Counted from the first letter of the stretch, positions 15,268 to 24,649 are shown. The stretch: 64,000 bases of DNA from Aquincola tertiaricarbonis (GCF_023573145.1 NZ_CP097635.1:2356001-2420000), one strand, 5' to 3'. Numbers and translations: made by a program. Notes: a model not told the origin generated them from the letters alone.

Positions 15268-16677
15268 TCAGCGCGGCGCCCAGGCCGCCTCGCGGGCGGC
15301 CGGCTCGCCCAGGTCCCAGAACAGGCCGGCCATCAGCTGCAGGGCCTGCCTGGCCACGCTGCCCAGCAGGTGTTCGTTGGGCGCGTGCTGCGCACAGGCG
15401 GGGTGCGAATGCGGCACCCACAGCGTGGGCAGGCCCAGCGTGTGCGCGAACACGTCGTTGGGCAGCGTGCCGCCCAGGTTGGGCAGCAGGGTGGGCGCCT
15501 GGCCGGTGCTGCGTTCGATGGAGGCCATCGCCCAGTGCACCCAGGCGTCGTCGGGGTCCAGGCGCGTGGCTTCCATCAGCGGGCCGCTGGGGCTCACCGA
15601 AACCTCGGTGAAGCCGTGCTCGTCCAGGTGCTGGCGCAGCACCTGCAGGAAGCGCGTGTCGTCGGTGCCCACCACGTAGCGGATCTGGCAGTGCGCCTGC
15701 GCCCGGCCCGGGATGGCATTGACCGGTGCCTCGGGGTTGCCGGTCTTGAAGGCCAGCACCTCCAGCGTGTTCCAGCCGAACACCCGCTCGGCCGGCGTCA
15801 GCCCGGGCTCGCCCCAGTCGGCATCCACGGCGGGGTCGCCCTCGCCACCGCCCACCTGCATGCCGTGCAGCGCCTGCCGCACGTTGTCGGGCAACCGGTC
15901 GGGCAGCAGGCCCGCCACGCGGATGCGGCCCTGCGCGTCCACCAGGCTGGCGATGGCATGGGCCAGCCGGATGCCGGGGTTGCGCAGCAGGCCGCCCCAG
16001 TTGCCCGAGTGGTGGCCCGCCGGCCGCAGGTCGATCTTCAGGTCGAAGTTGAAGCCCCCGCGCGAGCCCAGGAACAGCGTGGGCCGCTGGGCCGCCACGC
16101 GCGGCCCGTCGGAGGCCAGGAACAGGTCGGCGGCCAGCAGCGCGCGCTGCTGCTCGCACAGCGCGCGCAGGCCCACGGAGCCGGTCTCTTCGCCCATCTC
16201 GAACAGCAGCGTCAGGTTGTAGCCCAGGCGGCCGCCGCGGGCGGCCAGCACCTCGGCCAGCGCCATCAGGTTGATGGTGTGCTGGCCCTTGTTGTCGGCG
16301 GTGCCACGGCCGTAGAGGCGATCGCCTTCGGCCCGCAGTTGCCAGGGCTGCAGCCCTTCGCGCCACTGGGCCGCATGGCCGCGCACCACGTCGCCGTGGC
16401 CGTAGCTCAGCACGGTGAAGGCCGCGTCAGGCTCCTGCCGCCGCGCCAACAGGAATGGGGAGCCGCCGGCCACCGGGTTGTCCAGCAGCCGGCAGTCGAA
16501 GCCCAGCGCTTGCAGCGCGGGCGTCAGCTCATCCTGCAGGTAGGCCAGCAGCTGCGGCGCCTGTGCCGGCTCCTGGCTTTCGGTGGGGCAGGCCACGCGG
16601 CGGGCCAGCTCGGCCTGGAAGCGGCCGTCGTCGTAGAGGGCGGCGGCGGCTGCCAGCGCGGTGGGTCGGTTGCTCAT
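15268..16677 (-). CDS. M20-family metallopeptidase (cytoplasmic amidohydrolase/dipeptidase)
   Basis: A 469-residue dinuclear zinc hydrolase with no signal peptide. Metal-site motifs are complete: SYGHGDVVRG, GRGTADNKGQH, LLFEMGEETGS, and a C-terminal His in VPHSHPACAQHAPNEHLL. The lid/dimerisation domain (about 215-335) keeps its conserved motif RPAGHHSGNWGG. Likely substrates are N-acyl amino acids or dipeptides; the exact one is not evident. The start MSNRPTA at 16675-16677 is divergent from a LysR gene, with a LysR-type box between them, so that regulator probably controls it. Confidence 0.9.
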   Translation of the reverse strand: MSNRPTALAAAAALYDDGRFQAELARRVACPTESQEPAQAPQLLAYLQDELTPALQALGFDCRLLDNPVAGGSPFLLARRQEPDAAFTVLSYGHGDVVRGHAAQWREGLQPWQLRAEGDRLYGRGTADNKGQHTINLMALAEVLAARGGRLGYNLTLLFEMGEETGSVGLRALCEQQRALLAADLFLASDGPRVAAQRPTLFLGSRGGFNFDLKIDLRPAGHHSGNWGGLLRNPGIRLAHAIASLVDAQGRIRVAGLLPDRLPDNVRQALHGMQVGGGEGDPAVDADWGEPGLTPAERVFGWNTLEVLAFKTGNPEAPVNAIPGRAQAHCQIRYVVGTDDTRFLQVLRQHLDEHGFTEVSVSPSGPLMEATRLDPDDAWVHWAMASIERSTGQAPTLLPNLGGTLPNDVFAHTLGLPTLWVPHSHPACAQHAPNEHLLGSVARQALQLMAGLFWDLGEPAAREAAWAPR

Positions 16678-16734
16678 GCCGACAAGCGTAGGCAGCCGGA
16701 CGCGATGCAACAATCAGCATTTGTGCACACAGGG

Positions 16735-16751
16735 CTTGCCGCTTCGGCAAG
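16735..16751. promoter_or_regulatory. LysR-type box CTTGCC-N5-GGCAAG (site 1)
   Basis: CTTGCCGCTTCGGCAAG contains the T-N11-A pattern (TGCC-N5-GGCA) typical of LysR-family binding sites. It lies between the divergent M20 peptidase and LysR genes, 38 nt before the LysR start and 57 nt before the peptidase start. The same six-base arms with the same spacing recur at 17786-17802. Confidence 0.7.
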
Positions 16752-16789
16752 GCAGGCCGAATCGTCCCAGGCCAGCAAGGAGGCTGAGC

Positions 16790-17725
16790 ATGCGTGCCCA
16801 TCATCTGCAGGACACCGCCTTGCGCTACTTCCTGGAAGTGGTGCGCAGCGGCTCGCTGGCCGTGGCCTCGGAACGGCTGCACGTGGCCGCTTCGGCCATC
16901 AGCCGGCAGATCTCGGGGCTGGAGCAGGCGCTGGACACGGTGCTGTTCGAGCGCCAGCCGCGCGGCATGGTGCCCACGCCGGCCGGCGAGATCCTGGCCG
17001 CGCATGCCCGCCGCACCAGCATGGACGCCGACCGCGTTCTGGAAGACATCGACGCGCTGCGCGGCGCGCGGCAGGGCCGGGTGCGCATCGCCAGTGCCGA
17101 GGGCTTTGCCAGCCACTTCCTGCCGCCACTGATCGTGGAGTTCCGCCGCAGCCATGAGCGCATGGTGTTCGATGTGGCAGTGGTGGCACCGGCCGAGGTG
17201 CCGGCGCGCCTGCGTGCCGGTGATGCCGACATCGGCCTCACCTTCAGCCGCACGCCCGAGAAGGACATCCGCGTGGAGCACCAGCAGCCCGCGCCCATTC
17301 AGGCGCTGATGCGGCCCGACCATCCGCTGGCCGCCGCCCGCTCTCTGACGCTGGCGCGGCTGTGCGAGTACCCGGTGGCGCTGCCAGCGCCCGACACCAC
17401 GCTGCGCCAGATGATCGACATCGCCTGCAGCCGCCAGCAGATCGACCTGCAACCCATGCTCACCTGCAACACCGTGGCGGTGCTGCACGGCTTCGTGCTG
17501 CAGGGCGGTGGCATCACCGTCTCGGGTGAGGTCTCGGCGCGCCATTGGGTGGCCGCGGGCCAGATGGTGGCCGTGCCGCTGCGCGACCGCGGCCTGGACC
17601 TGCGCGACATCCAGCTGCAGACGCTGGCCGGCCGCACGCTGCCGCATGGCGCGCAGCGCTTTCTCGACTTCCTGCGGCAGCGGCTGCCGGAGCGGCTGCA
17701 GCCCTCGCGCCGCCGTGGCGGCTGA
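16790..17725 (+). CDS. LysR family transcriptional regulator
   Basis: A 311-residue regulator. The winged helix (about 1-65) includes [20 protein letters not shown] and [20 protein letters not shown]; the effector domain (about 90-300) begins [11 protein letters not shown] and has a typical hinge. The start MRAHHLQ at 16790 is chosen because the family begins 5-10 residues before this helix. It is flanked by two matching LysR-type boxes: one shared with the divergent M20 gene, the other in front of the Bug receptor gene downstream. Control of both is inferred. Confidence 0.9.
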   Translation: MRAHHLQDTALRYFLEVVRSGSLAVASERLHVAASAISRQISGLEQALDTVLFERQPRGMVPTPAGEILAAHARRTSMDADRVLEDIDALRGARQGRVRIASAEGFASHFLPPLIVEFRRSHERMVFDVAVVAPAEVPARLRAGDADIGLTFSRTPEKDIRVEHQQPAPIQALMRPDHPLAAARSLTLARLCEYPVALPAPDTTLRQMIDIACSRQQIDLQPMLTCNTVAVLHGFVLQGGGITVSGEVSARHWVAAGQMVAVPLRDRGLDLRDIQLQTLAGRTLPHGAQRFLDFLRQRLPERLQPSRRRGG

Positions 17726-17785
17726 GCGCTGCTCCAACGCGGCTCCAACGCGGCTTCAGCACCCGAATCAGCGCCGGCGGCAGGT

Positions 17786-17802
17786 CTTGCCAAATCGGCA
17801 AG
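17786..17802. promoter_or_regulatory. LysR-type box CTTGCC-N5-GGCAAG (site 2)
   Basis: CTTGCCAAATCGGCAAG repeats the arms and spacing of the box at 16735-16751 with a different centre. It lies 78 nt before the annotated start of the solute-receptor gene (48 nt before the alternative ATG), a usual activation distance for LysR proteins. Confidence 0.7.
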
Positions 17803-17880
17803 GCCTTCTTCGATATTCAGCGATTGCCGCGAAGGCACTCGCTTTCTACGATGGATCGATCACTTCGACCCGCCGCCGCC

Positions 17881-18939
17881 ATGCCCACCGACCTGAACGC
17901 CGCCCAGCTTCCTCAACCCGCCCAGCCGCAGGCGCCGCGCCGCCGCGTGCTGCGCACGCTGGCTGCCGGCCTGCTGGCGCCTGCGGCCGGCAGCCTGTGG
18001 GCGCCTGGGGCGTGGGCCGCCGGCAACGGCACCGCCGCGGCCTGGCCCACCCGGCCGCTGAAGCTGGTGGTGCCGTTTCCGCCGGGGGGTGCCACCGACG
18101 TGGTGGCGCGCACGCTGGGCGAGCGGCTGCAGGCCCGGCTGGGCCAGCCGGTGGTGGTGGACAACAAGCCCGGCGCCAGCACGATGATCGGCGCCGATGC
18201 GGTGGCCAAGGCCCCGGCCGACGGCCACACGCTGCTGGTCTCGGGCTCTTCCACCTACAGCGTGGTGCCGGCGCTCAAGCCCAACCTGCCCTACGACCCG
18301 CGCAAGGCGCTGGCGCTGGTGGGCATCGTGGCCAAGGCGCCGCTGGTGGTGGTGGCCGGCCCGGCCACTCCGGCCCGCACGCTGGCCGAGCTGGTGGCGC
18401 TGGCCAAGGCCAAGCCCGGTGACCTGACCTATGCCACCTTCGGCCCCGGCTCGGCGCCGCACCTGGCCGGCGAGATGCTGGCGCATGAAGCCGGCATCCA
18501 GCTGCTGGCGGTGCCTTACCGCGGCAGCGCGGCCGCCTCGCTGGCGGTGGTGGGCGGCGAGGTGAGCTTCGCCATCGACACCATTGCTTCGGCGGGTCCG
18601 CAGATCCAGGCAGGCAAGCTGCGGGCGCTGGCGGTGCTGAGCCCGCAGCGCGCGCTGGCCCTGCCCGAGGTGCCCACGGTGGCCGAACTCAAGCTGCCCA
18701 AGGCCGTCTTCGACGGCTGGTACGGCGTGGCTGCGCCCGCCGGCACACCGCCCGCGGTGCTGAGCAGGCTGTCGGCCGAACTGGCCGCGGTGATGGCCCT
18801 GCCCGAGGTGCGCCAGAAGCTGCAGGCCGCCAGTCTTGAGCCGGTGTTCATCGACAGCCCGAGTTTCACCGCCAAGGTGGCGGCCGAGATCGACGCCTAC
18901 GCCGCGATCGGCCAGCGCGCTGGCATCGTCATCGACTGA
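17881..18939 (+). CDS. Tripartite tricarboxylate transporter receptor (Bug/TctC family)
   Basis: A 352-residue periplasmic solute receptor, typical of the very large Bug families of Burkholderiales. It has a twin-Arg-like signal ([19 protein letters not shown]), then [38 protein letters not shown] and [10 protein letters not shown], all Bug landmarks. No TctA/TctB membrane genes are nearby, so it probably serves permeases encoded elsewhere or works in signalling. An in-frame ATG at 17851 would add ten residues. A LysR box upstream links it to the neighbouring regulator and M20 peptidase, suggesting uptake of the peptidase substrate or product (inference). Confidence 0.9.
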   Translation: MPTDLNAAQLPQPAQPQAPRRRVLRTLAAGLLAPAAGSLWAPGAWAAGNGTAAAWPTRPLKLVVPFPPGGATDVVARTLGERLQARLGQPVVVDNKPGASTMIGADAVAKAPADGHTLLVSGSSTYSVVPALKPNLPYDPRKALALVGIVAKAPLVVVAGPATPARTLAELVALAKAKPGDLTYATFGPGSAPHLAGEMLAHEAGIQLLAVPYRGSAAASLAVVGGEVSFAIDTIASAGPQIQAGKLRALAVLSPQRALALPEVPTVAELKLPKAVFDGWYGVAAPAGTPPAVLSRLSAELAAVMALPEVRQKLQAASLEPVFIDSPSFTAKVAAEIDAYAAIGQRAGIVID

Positions 18940-19017
18940 CCGGCTCACGCGCTGCCTCGGCGGGGCCGCTTGTAACAGTGCTCAACCATAGCGCCGTTGC
19001 GCCGATGAAGCAGTTCA

Positions 19018-19836
19018 ATGAAGTACCTTGCTCGTCACAACGTCCGCCGCCTGGGCGTGGTGGGCCATCGCCCGCTTGTTTTTGCCCACGGCTACGGTTG
19101 CGATCAGCAGGTGTGGCGCCACGTCGCCCCGGCGTTCGAGCCGCGGCATGAGGTGCTGCTGTTCGACCATGTCGGCGCCGGCGGCTCCGACCTCACGGCC
19201 TACGACCGCCAGCGCCACGCGACGCTGGAAGGCCACGCCCGCGACCTGATCGCCCTCTGTGAGGAAGCCGGCCTGCAGCAGCCGGTGCTGGTGGCGCATT
19301 CGGTCAGCACCATGATCGGCGTGGTGGCCGCCAAGCTGCGGCCCGACCTGTTCAGCGGCCTGGTGCTGGTGGCGCCCAACCCCTGCTACATCGACCAGCC
19401 CGGCTACACCGGCGGCTTCCAGCGGCAGGACGTGGAGGAGCTGCTGGACACGCTGGACAGCAACTTCTTCGCGTGGGCGCGGATGATGGCGCCGGTGATC
19501 ATGGGCAACCCCGACCGGCCCGAACTGGGCGACGGGCTGGCCAACAGCTTCTGCCGCACCGACCCGGCCATCGCCCGCCACTTCGGCCGCGTGACCTTCC
19601 TGGCCGACCACCGTGCCGACCTGCCGCTGGTGCGCACCCCCTGCCTGGTGATGCAGTGCGCCGACGACGCATTGGCCCCGCTGGCCGTGGGCGACTACCT
19701 GCAGCGCACGCTGCCCGATGCCGAGCTGCTGCGCATGAAGGCGACCGGCCATTGCCCGCACCTGAGTGCGCCGGCCGAGACCATCGCGGCGATCGATGGC
19801 TTTGTCTCGCGCCTGGCGCGCCGCGCCGCCGCGTGA
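19018..19836 (+). CDS. RsbQ-like alpha/beta hydrolase (partner of PAS-domain sensor)
   Basis: A 272-residue alpha/beta hydrolase. The triad is readable: Ser95 in AHSVSTMIG, Asp217 in CADDALAP and His248 in ATGHCPHLS. The oxyanion region is FAHGYGCDQQVW. The segments GLVLVAPNPCYID and FFAWARMMAPVIMGNPDRPE are close to Bacillus RsbQ, which makes or modifies a small hydrophobic ligand for the PAS domain of RsbP. The next gene starts inside this gene's stop codon (GTGA, 19833-19836) and begins with an RsbP-type PAS domain, so the pair looks like an RsbQ-PAS sensing module. Confidence 0.88.
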   Translation: MKYLARHNVRRLGVVGHRPLVFAHGYGCDQQVWRHVAPAFEPRHEVLLFDHVGAGGSDLTAYDRQRHATLEGHARDLIALCEEAGLQQPVLVAHSVSTMIGVVAAKLRPDLFSGLVLVAPNPCYIDQPGYTGGFQRQDVEELLDTLDSNFFAWARMMAPVIMGNPDRPELGDGLANSFCRTDPAIARHFGRVTFLADHRADLPLVRTPCLVMQCADDALAPLAVGDYLQRTLPDAELLRMKATGHCPHLSAPAETIAAIDGFVSRLARRAAA

Positions 19837-21947
19837 AGCCGCCCACCCCCACCGGCAATCTGCCGCTGCTGCCCGACGAGGCGCAATGCGGCCACCTGTA
19901 CACCACGGCCGAAGGCCTGATCCTGCGCGCCAATGCGCTGGCCGCGCAGTGGTGCGGCCGGCCTCTGTCGTCGATCGAGGGCCAGCTGCGGCTGCAGGAT
20001 GTGCTGGCCCCGGGCAGCCGCATCTTCCACGAGACCCACTATGCGCCGCTGCTGCGGCTGCAGGGCTTTGCGCGCGAGATCGCCTTCGACCTGCGGGCAC
20101 CTGATGGCAGCAGCACCCCGGTGCTGGCCAATGCGCAGCTGCAGGCGCCGGCCGGCCAGGCCGGCGCGGTGGTCAACATCACGCTGTTCCATGCCGAGGC
20201 CACGCGCCGGCATGAACAGGCCTTGCGCCAGGCCCGGCGCGAAGCCGAAGCCGCCACCGAACAACTGGCTCAGCGCCACGCCGAGCTGCAGGCCCAGGCC
20301 GCGCGGCTGCGCACCACGCTGCAGTCGCTGACCGATGCCGTCATCACCACCGATGCGCAAGGCCGCATCGATGCGCTCAACCCCGCGGCGCTGGCGCTGC
20401 TGGGCGTGACGGAGGCGTTGGCCTGCGGCCAGCCCTTCGAGGCGGTGGTCAGGCTGCATGCCACGCTGGACCGGCTGCCGCTGCCATCGCCGGTGCATGA
20501 ATGCCTGGCCCAGGGCCGCCGCGTGGCCAGCGCCGTGCCCTGCCTGCTGCAAAGGGCCGATGGCGAGCTGCGCCACCTGACCCACAGTGCCTCGCCGCTG
20601 GCCGATGGCCAGGGCCGCCCGGGTGGCCTGGTGTGGGTGGCCCATGACGTGACCGAGCAGCATCGCCAGGCCGAGCTGGTGGCCCGTGAACTGCGGCAGG
20701 ACGCGCTCACCGGCCTGATGAACCGGCGCGAGTTCGAACGCCTGCTGGCCGCCGGCGAGCGCCGGCCGGCCGACAGTCCCGGCCCGGTCCATGGCGACCT
20801 GCTGTGCCACGTCGACCTGGACCAGTTCAAGGTGATCAACGAGACCGTCGGCCATGCGGCTGGCGACGCGCTGCTGCGCGACATCGGCCGCCTGCTGCAG
20901 GCCGGCACCCGGCAGAGCGACGTGGTGGCGCGGCTGGGCGCCGACGAGTTCGGTCTCATCCTGGCTGGCTGCAGCCGCGAAGACGGCATCCAGCGCTGCA
21001 ACATGCTGCGCGAGCAGATCGCGGCCCATGGCTTTGAGTGGCGCGGCCAGCAGTACCGCCTGACCGCCAGCATCGGCATGGCGCCGCTGAGCCGCAGCGA
21101 CGGCAATGCGCTGCGCGCCGCCAGCGATGCCGACGTGGCCTGTCATGCGGCCAAGGAAGCGGGCCGCAACCGTGTGCACTTCGCGGCCGAGGCCGATGCA
21201 CAGATCGAAGGCCGCCGCGGTGAGATGCACTGGGTGGCCGAGCTGCGCCGCGCGCTGGCCGACGACCGCTTCGTGCTGTTCGGCCAGCCCATCGTCAGCA
21301 CGGCGCCGACCACGGACGGCATCTCGCACTGCGAGGTGTTGCTGCGCCTGCGCGGCGAGGACGGCCAGCTGGTGCCGCCTTCGCTCTTCATCCCGGCGGC
21401 CGAGCGCTACCAGCTGATGGGCGAGCTGGACCGCTGGGTGTTCCGCCATGCACTGGCCTGGATGGCGGCCACGCCGCACACCCATTGCTCCATCAACGTC
21501 TCGGGCCAGTCGCTGGGCGATGCCAGCTTCCTGGGCGACGTGATGGCCTTGTTCGAGCAGTACCGCGTGGACCCCGCCCGCGTGTGCTTCGAGATCACCG
21601 AGACCGCGGCCATCGGCAACCTGGAGGCGGCGCACCGCTTCATCGCCGCCTGGCGCAGCCGCGGAGCCCGCTTCGCGCTCGACGATTTTGGTGTCGGGCT
21701 TTCCTCGTTCTCGTACCTGCGGCAGCTGCAGGTGGACGTGGTGAAGATCGACGGCAGCTTCGTCAAGACCATGGACACCGACCTGCAGAACCGCGCCATC
21801 GTCGAATCGATCCACCGCGTGGCCAGCGTGTGCAAGCTCAAGACGGTGGCCGAGTGGGTGGAGAACGCCGCCATCCTGGATGCGCTGCGCGAGATCGGCG
21901 TGGACTACGCGCAGGGCTATCACCTGGGCAAGCCCGCGGGCTTGTGA
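19833..21947 (+). CDS. PAS-PAS-GGDEF-EAL cyclic-di-GMP signalling protein
   Basis: A 704-residue soluble protein. The first PAS domain (about 15-125) has the RsbP-like stretch PGSRIFHETHYAPLLRLQGF. A short coiled coil (~130-165) leads to a second PAS (~165-275). The GGDEF domain (~290-450) reads RLGADEF, one change from the canonical GGDEF, so cyclase activity is uncertain. The EAL domain (~470-700) has EVLLR, FEITET, DDFGVGLSS, VKIDGSFV and TVAEWVEN, consistent with an active c-di-GMP phosphodiesterase. The GTG start overlaps the hydrolase stop; no ATG lies upstream of the domains. The hydrolase product is the probable first-PAS ligand. Confidence 0.9.
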   Translation: MKPPTPTGNLPLLPDEAQCGHLYTTAEGLILRANALAAQWCGRPLSSIEGQLRLQDVLAPGSRIFHETHYAPLLRLQGFAREIAFDLRAPDGSSTPVLANAQLQAPAGQAGAVVNITLFHAEATRRHEQALRQARREAEAATEQLAQRHAELQAQAARLRTTLQSLTDAVITTDAQGRIDALNPAALALLGVTEALACGQPFEAVVRLHATLDRLPLPSPVHECLAQGRRVASAVPCLLQRADGELRHLTHSASPLADGQGRPGGLVWVAHDVTEQHRQAELVARELRQDALTGLMNRREFERLLAAGERRPADSPGPVHGDLLCHVDLDQFKVINETVGHAAGDALLRDIGRLLQAGTRQSDVVARLGADEFGLILAGCSREDGIQRCNMLREQIAAHGFEWRGQQYRLTASIGMAPLSRSDGNALRAASDADVACHAAKEAGRNRVHFAAEADAQIEGRRGEMHWVAELRRALADDRFVLFGQPIVSTAPTTDGISHCEVLLRLRGEDGQLVPPSLFIPAAERYQLMGELDRWVFRHALAWMAATPHTHCSINVSGQSLGDASFLGDVMALFEQYRVDPARVCFEITETAAIGNLEAAHRFIAAWRSRGARFALDDFGVGLSSFSYLRQLQVDVVKIDGSFVKTMDTDLQNRAIVESIHRVASVCKLKTVAEWVENAAILDALREIGVDYAQGYHLGKPAGL

Positions 21948-22087
21948 GGCTGGCGCCCCTGACGCCCCTGGCGCCCCTCGCGTTTCCGGCGCGGGCAACG
22001 TCCTACGCGGGCTGCCGTTGCCGTCCGGTGGGCGCAGGGCGGGCGGGCGGCGACCATGCCTCTTCACCCACAAGCAAGGAGCAGCCC

Positions 22088-22303
22088 ATGGCCCAGGACA
22101 ACGCCCAGCAACCCGCCCGCATCGACCTCGACGACGCTGCCCAGGTGGCCGACTGGTCGCGCAAGCTGGCCGTCAGCGAAGAGCAGCTGCACGAAGCCGT
22201 CGGCGCGGTCGGCCCGCTGGCCACCGACGTGGAGATGCACTTGAAGGGCAGCCGCAGCACCACCAACAGCGACCGCACCGCGGCCGCGGCTTCCAAGGGC
22301 TGA
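22088..22303 (+). CDS. DUF3606 family small protein
   Basis: A 71-residue soluble protein with the DUF3606 pattern: RIDLDDAAQVADWSRKLAVS and EEQLHEAVGAVGP. Such proteins, common in proteobacteria, are abundant but unassigned; some are linked to stress responses. AAGGAGCAGCCC before the ATG fixes the start. It ends 28 nt before the DUF1615 lipoprotein gene. Confidence 0.82.
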   Translation: MAQDNAQQPARIDLDDAAQVADWSRKLAVSEEQLHEAVGAVGPLATDVEMHLKGSRSTTNSDRTAAAASKG

Positions 22304-22331
22304 CGCTGGCGCCCGTGGCCGAGAATCGGCC

Positions 22332-23516
22332 ATGCACGTCCAAGCGCTTCCCCGATCGTCTTCCCCAGCACTGCCAGGCCGGCGTTGCACCGTGGCCGCG
22401 TGGGCCGCAGGCGCACTGGCCTGGCTGAGCCTGCTGCTGGCCGGCTGCGCCACGCCGCCGCCGGCGGCCGAGCCCGGCCTGCCACCCAGCCAGGCCCGCG
22501 AGCTGGTGCGCCAGTTGCTGCCCGCCACCTTGCCCGATGCCGGTGGCTGGGCCACCGACGTGGTGGCCGCGATGGCGGCGCTGCAGCTGCCGGTCACGCC
22601 GGCCAACCTGTGCGCCGCGCTGGCAGTGACGGAGCAGGAATCCACCTACCGCGCCGACCCGGCCGTGCCCGGCCTGGGTGCCATCGCCTGGCGCGAGATC
22701 GAACGCCAGGCCGGCCAGGCCGGCGTGCCCATGCTGCTGGTGCGTGGCGCGCTGCAGATCACCTCGCCCAATGGCAAGAGCTACGCCGACCGCATCGAAG
22801 GCGCCAAGACCGAGCGTGAGCTGAGCGAAACCTTCGAAGACCTGATCGGCATGGTGCCGCTGGGCCAGCGCTTCCTGGCGGGCCGCAACCCGGTGCGTAC
22901 CGGTGGGCCGATGCAGGTGAGCATCGCCTTTGCCGAAGCGCATGCCCGCCAGCGGCCGTACCCTTACCCGGTGACCATCAACATCCGGCATGAAGTGTTC
23001 ACCCGCCGCGGCGGCCTGTACTTCGGCGTGGCCCACCTGCTGGACTACCCCGCCGCTTATCCGCAGATGCTGTACCGCTTCGCCGACTTCAATGCCGGGC
23101 ACTGGGCCAGCCGCAATGCGGCCTTCCAGCAGGCGGTGAGCCTGGCCTCCGGCATACCGCTGGCGCTGGATGGCGACCTGGTACGGCCCGGCGCCAGCGG
23201 CGACGACCCGCCCGGCAGCACCGAGCTGGCGGTGCGCGTGCTGGCCACCCGGCTGGACATGAGCCCGTCGGCTATCCGCCGCGACCTGGAGCAGGGCGAA
23301 GAGGCCGGCTTCGAGCGCAGCCGCGTGTACGAGCGGGTGTTCGCGCTGGCCGAGAAGCTGGAGGGCCGCACCCTGCCGCGCGCGGTGATGCCGCGCATTG
23401 ACCTGCAAAGCCCCAAGATCACCCGCAAGCTCACCACCGAATGGTTCGCCAAGCGGGTGGACGAGCGCTGGCGCCGCTGCATGGCGCGTGCGGGCGCCGC
23501 CACCCCACCTGTCTAG
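22332..23516 (+). CDS. DUF1615 family lipoprotein
   Basis: A 394-residue lipoprotein with signal and lipobox (LAWLSLLLAGC). The body matches the DUF1615 family: LCAALAVTEQESTYRADPAV, TSPNGKSYADRIEG, PYPYPVTINIRHEVFTRRGG and YRFADFNAGHWASRNAAFQ. The pattern EQESTY near residue 105, followed by a GxMQVS-like strand, recalls lysozyme-fold transglycosylases, so a peptidoglycan role is possible but unproven. It is followed 7 nt later by the exonuclease III gene. Confidence 0.85.
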   Translation: MHVQALPRSSSPALPGRRCTVAAWAAGALAWLSLLLAGCATPPPAAEPGLPPSQARELVRQLLPATLPDAGGWATDVVAAMAALQLPVTPANLCAALAVTEQESTYRADPAVPGLGAIAWREIERQAGQAGVPMLLVRGALQITSPNGKSYADRIEGAKTERELSETFEDLIGMVPLGQRFLAGRNPVRTGGPMQVSIAFAEAHARQRPYPYPVTINIRHEVFTRRGGLYFGVAHLLDYPAAYPQMLYRFADFNAGHWASRNAAFQQAVSLASGIPLALDGDLVRPGASGDDPPGSTELAVRVLATRLDMSPSAIRRDLEQGEEAGFERSRVYERVFALAEKLEGRTLPRAVMPRIDLQSPKITRKLTTEWFAKRVDERWRRCMARAGAATPPV

Positions 23517-23523
23517 ACAAGCC

Positions 23524-24300
23524 ATGAAGATCGCCACCTTCAACGTCAACGGCGTCAACGGCCGGCTGCCCCGGCTGCTGGAATGGCTGGAAGAAGCACG
23601 GCCCGACGTGGCCTGCCTGCAGGAGTTGAAGACCTCGGACGCCACCTTCCCCGAGGCGGCCATCCGCGATGCCGGCTACGGCGTGCTGTGGCATGGGCAG
23701 AAGGGCTTCAACGGCGTGGCCGTGCTGGCGCGCGGCACCGACCCGATCGAAAGCCGCCGCGGCCTGCCCGGCGACGCGGCCGACACCCAGAGCCGCTACC
23801 TGGAGGCGGTGGTGGACGGCGTGGTCATCGCTTCGCTGTACCTGCCCAACGGCAACCCACAGCCCGGCCCCAAGTTCGACTACAAGCTGGCGTGGATGGA
23901 GCGTTTGATCGAGCATGCGGCCACGCTGCGCGACTGTGGCGCGCCGGTGGTGCTGGCCGGTGACTACAACGTGGTGCCCACCGATGCGGTGGCCGACATC
24001 TACTCGACGCGCTCGTGGAAAAAGGATGCGCTGCTGCAGCCCGAATCGCGCGCGGCGTTTGAACGCCTGCAGGCCCAGGGCTGGACCGACGCGCTGCGGG
24101 CTTTGCACCCGGACGCGCCGCTCTACACCTTCTGGGATTACCTGCGCCAGCGCTGGCAGCGCGATGCCGGCCTGCGCATCGACCACCTGATGCTCAATGC
24201 ACCGGCGCGTGAGCGCCTGCAGGCGGCCGGCGTGGACAAGGCCGTGCGCGGCCGCGAAAAGGCCAGCGACCACGCACCGGCCTGGGTCGTGATCAGCTGA
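23524..24300 (+). CDS. xth: Exodeoxyribonuclease III (AP endonuclease)
   Basis: A 258-residue enzyme of the exonuclease/endonuclease/phosphatase fold, which cleaves DNA at abasic sites and degrades 3' ends. Complete motif set: MKIATFNVNGVNGR, CLQELKTSD (metal Glu), SLYLPNGNP, VVLAGDYNVVPTD (catalytic Asp-Asn), the FWDYLRQRWQRDAGLRIDHL block and KASDHAP (catalytic Asp-His). Length is normal for XthA. It overlaps the convergent SWIB gene by 8 nt at the 3' end. Confidence 0.95.
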   Translation: MKIATFNVNGVNGRLPRLLEWLEEARPDVACLQELKTSDATFPEAAIRDAGYGVLWHGQKGFNGVAVLARGTDPIESRRGLPGDAADTQSRYLEAVVDGVVIASLYLPNGNPQPGPKFDYKLAWMERLIEHAATLRDCGAPVVLAGDYNVVPTDAVADIYSTRSWKKDALLQPESRAAFERLQAQGWTDALRALHPDAPLYTFWDYLRQRWQRDAGLRIDHLMLNAPARERLQAAGVDKAVRGREKASDHAPAWVVIS

Positions 24301-24553
24301 GGTGCTTGCCGACCAAGGCGGTCATCTCGAACATCGTGACCTCGTCTTTGCCCATCACGGCCTTGAGCGCGCCGTCGCACAGGATGTTGCGCTTGTTGGC
24401 GGGGTTCTGCAGGTTGTGGGCCTTGATGTAGTCCCACACGCGCTTGGTGACCTCGGTGCGAGCCAGGGGCTCGTCACCCACGATCTTCGCGAGTTCTGCG
24501 CTGGGCTTCAGGGGCTTCATGAAAGCACCCGACTTCTTTGCGGCGGTGGCCAT
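24293..24553 (-). CDS. SWIB/MDM2 domain protein
   Basis: An 86-residue protein consisting of a short basic N-terminus (MATAAKKSGAFMKPLKPS) and one SWIB domain: AKIVGDEPLARTEVTKRVWD, NPANKRNILCD and VTMFEMTALVGKHL. Stand-alone SWIB proteins occur in chlamydiae and many beta- and gammaproteobacteria and are thought to bind chromatin or DNA-associated proteins. The start MATAAKK at 24551-24553 follows a GAAAGAGA stretch. It is convergent with xth. Confidence 0.9.
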   Translation of the reverse strand: MATAAKKSGAFMKPLKPSAELAKIVGDEPLARTEVTKRVWDYIKAHNLQNPANKRNILCDGALKAVMGKDEVTMFEMTALVGKHLS

Positions 24554-24649
24554 CGTCTCTTTCTGTAGCAGTGAACGGCCGCCGAGGATAACCGCCTCGG
24601 GCGACGGCCTGTTTTGCAAGCTGTGTACGGCCGGTGTCGGCGCCGCGGC

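Noticed and set aside
21948..22050. Short GCGCCCCT-type tandem units after the GGDEF-EAL gene
   Set aside because: Only three imperfect units; low-complexity GC sequence without further support.
23506..23520. TGTCTAGACA palindrome, with similar CTAGACAAG at 51105 and TAGACAAG at 6892
   Set aside because: One lies in the end of a coding region, contexts differ, and short palindromes like this are expected by chance.
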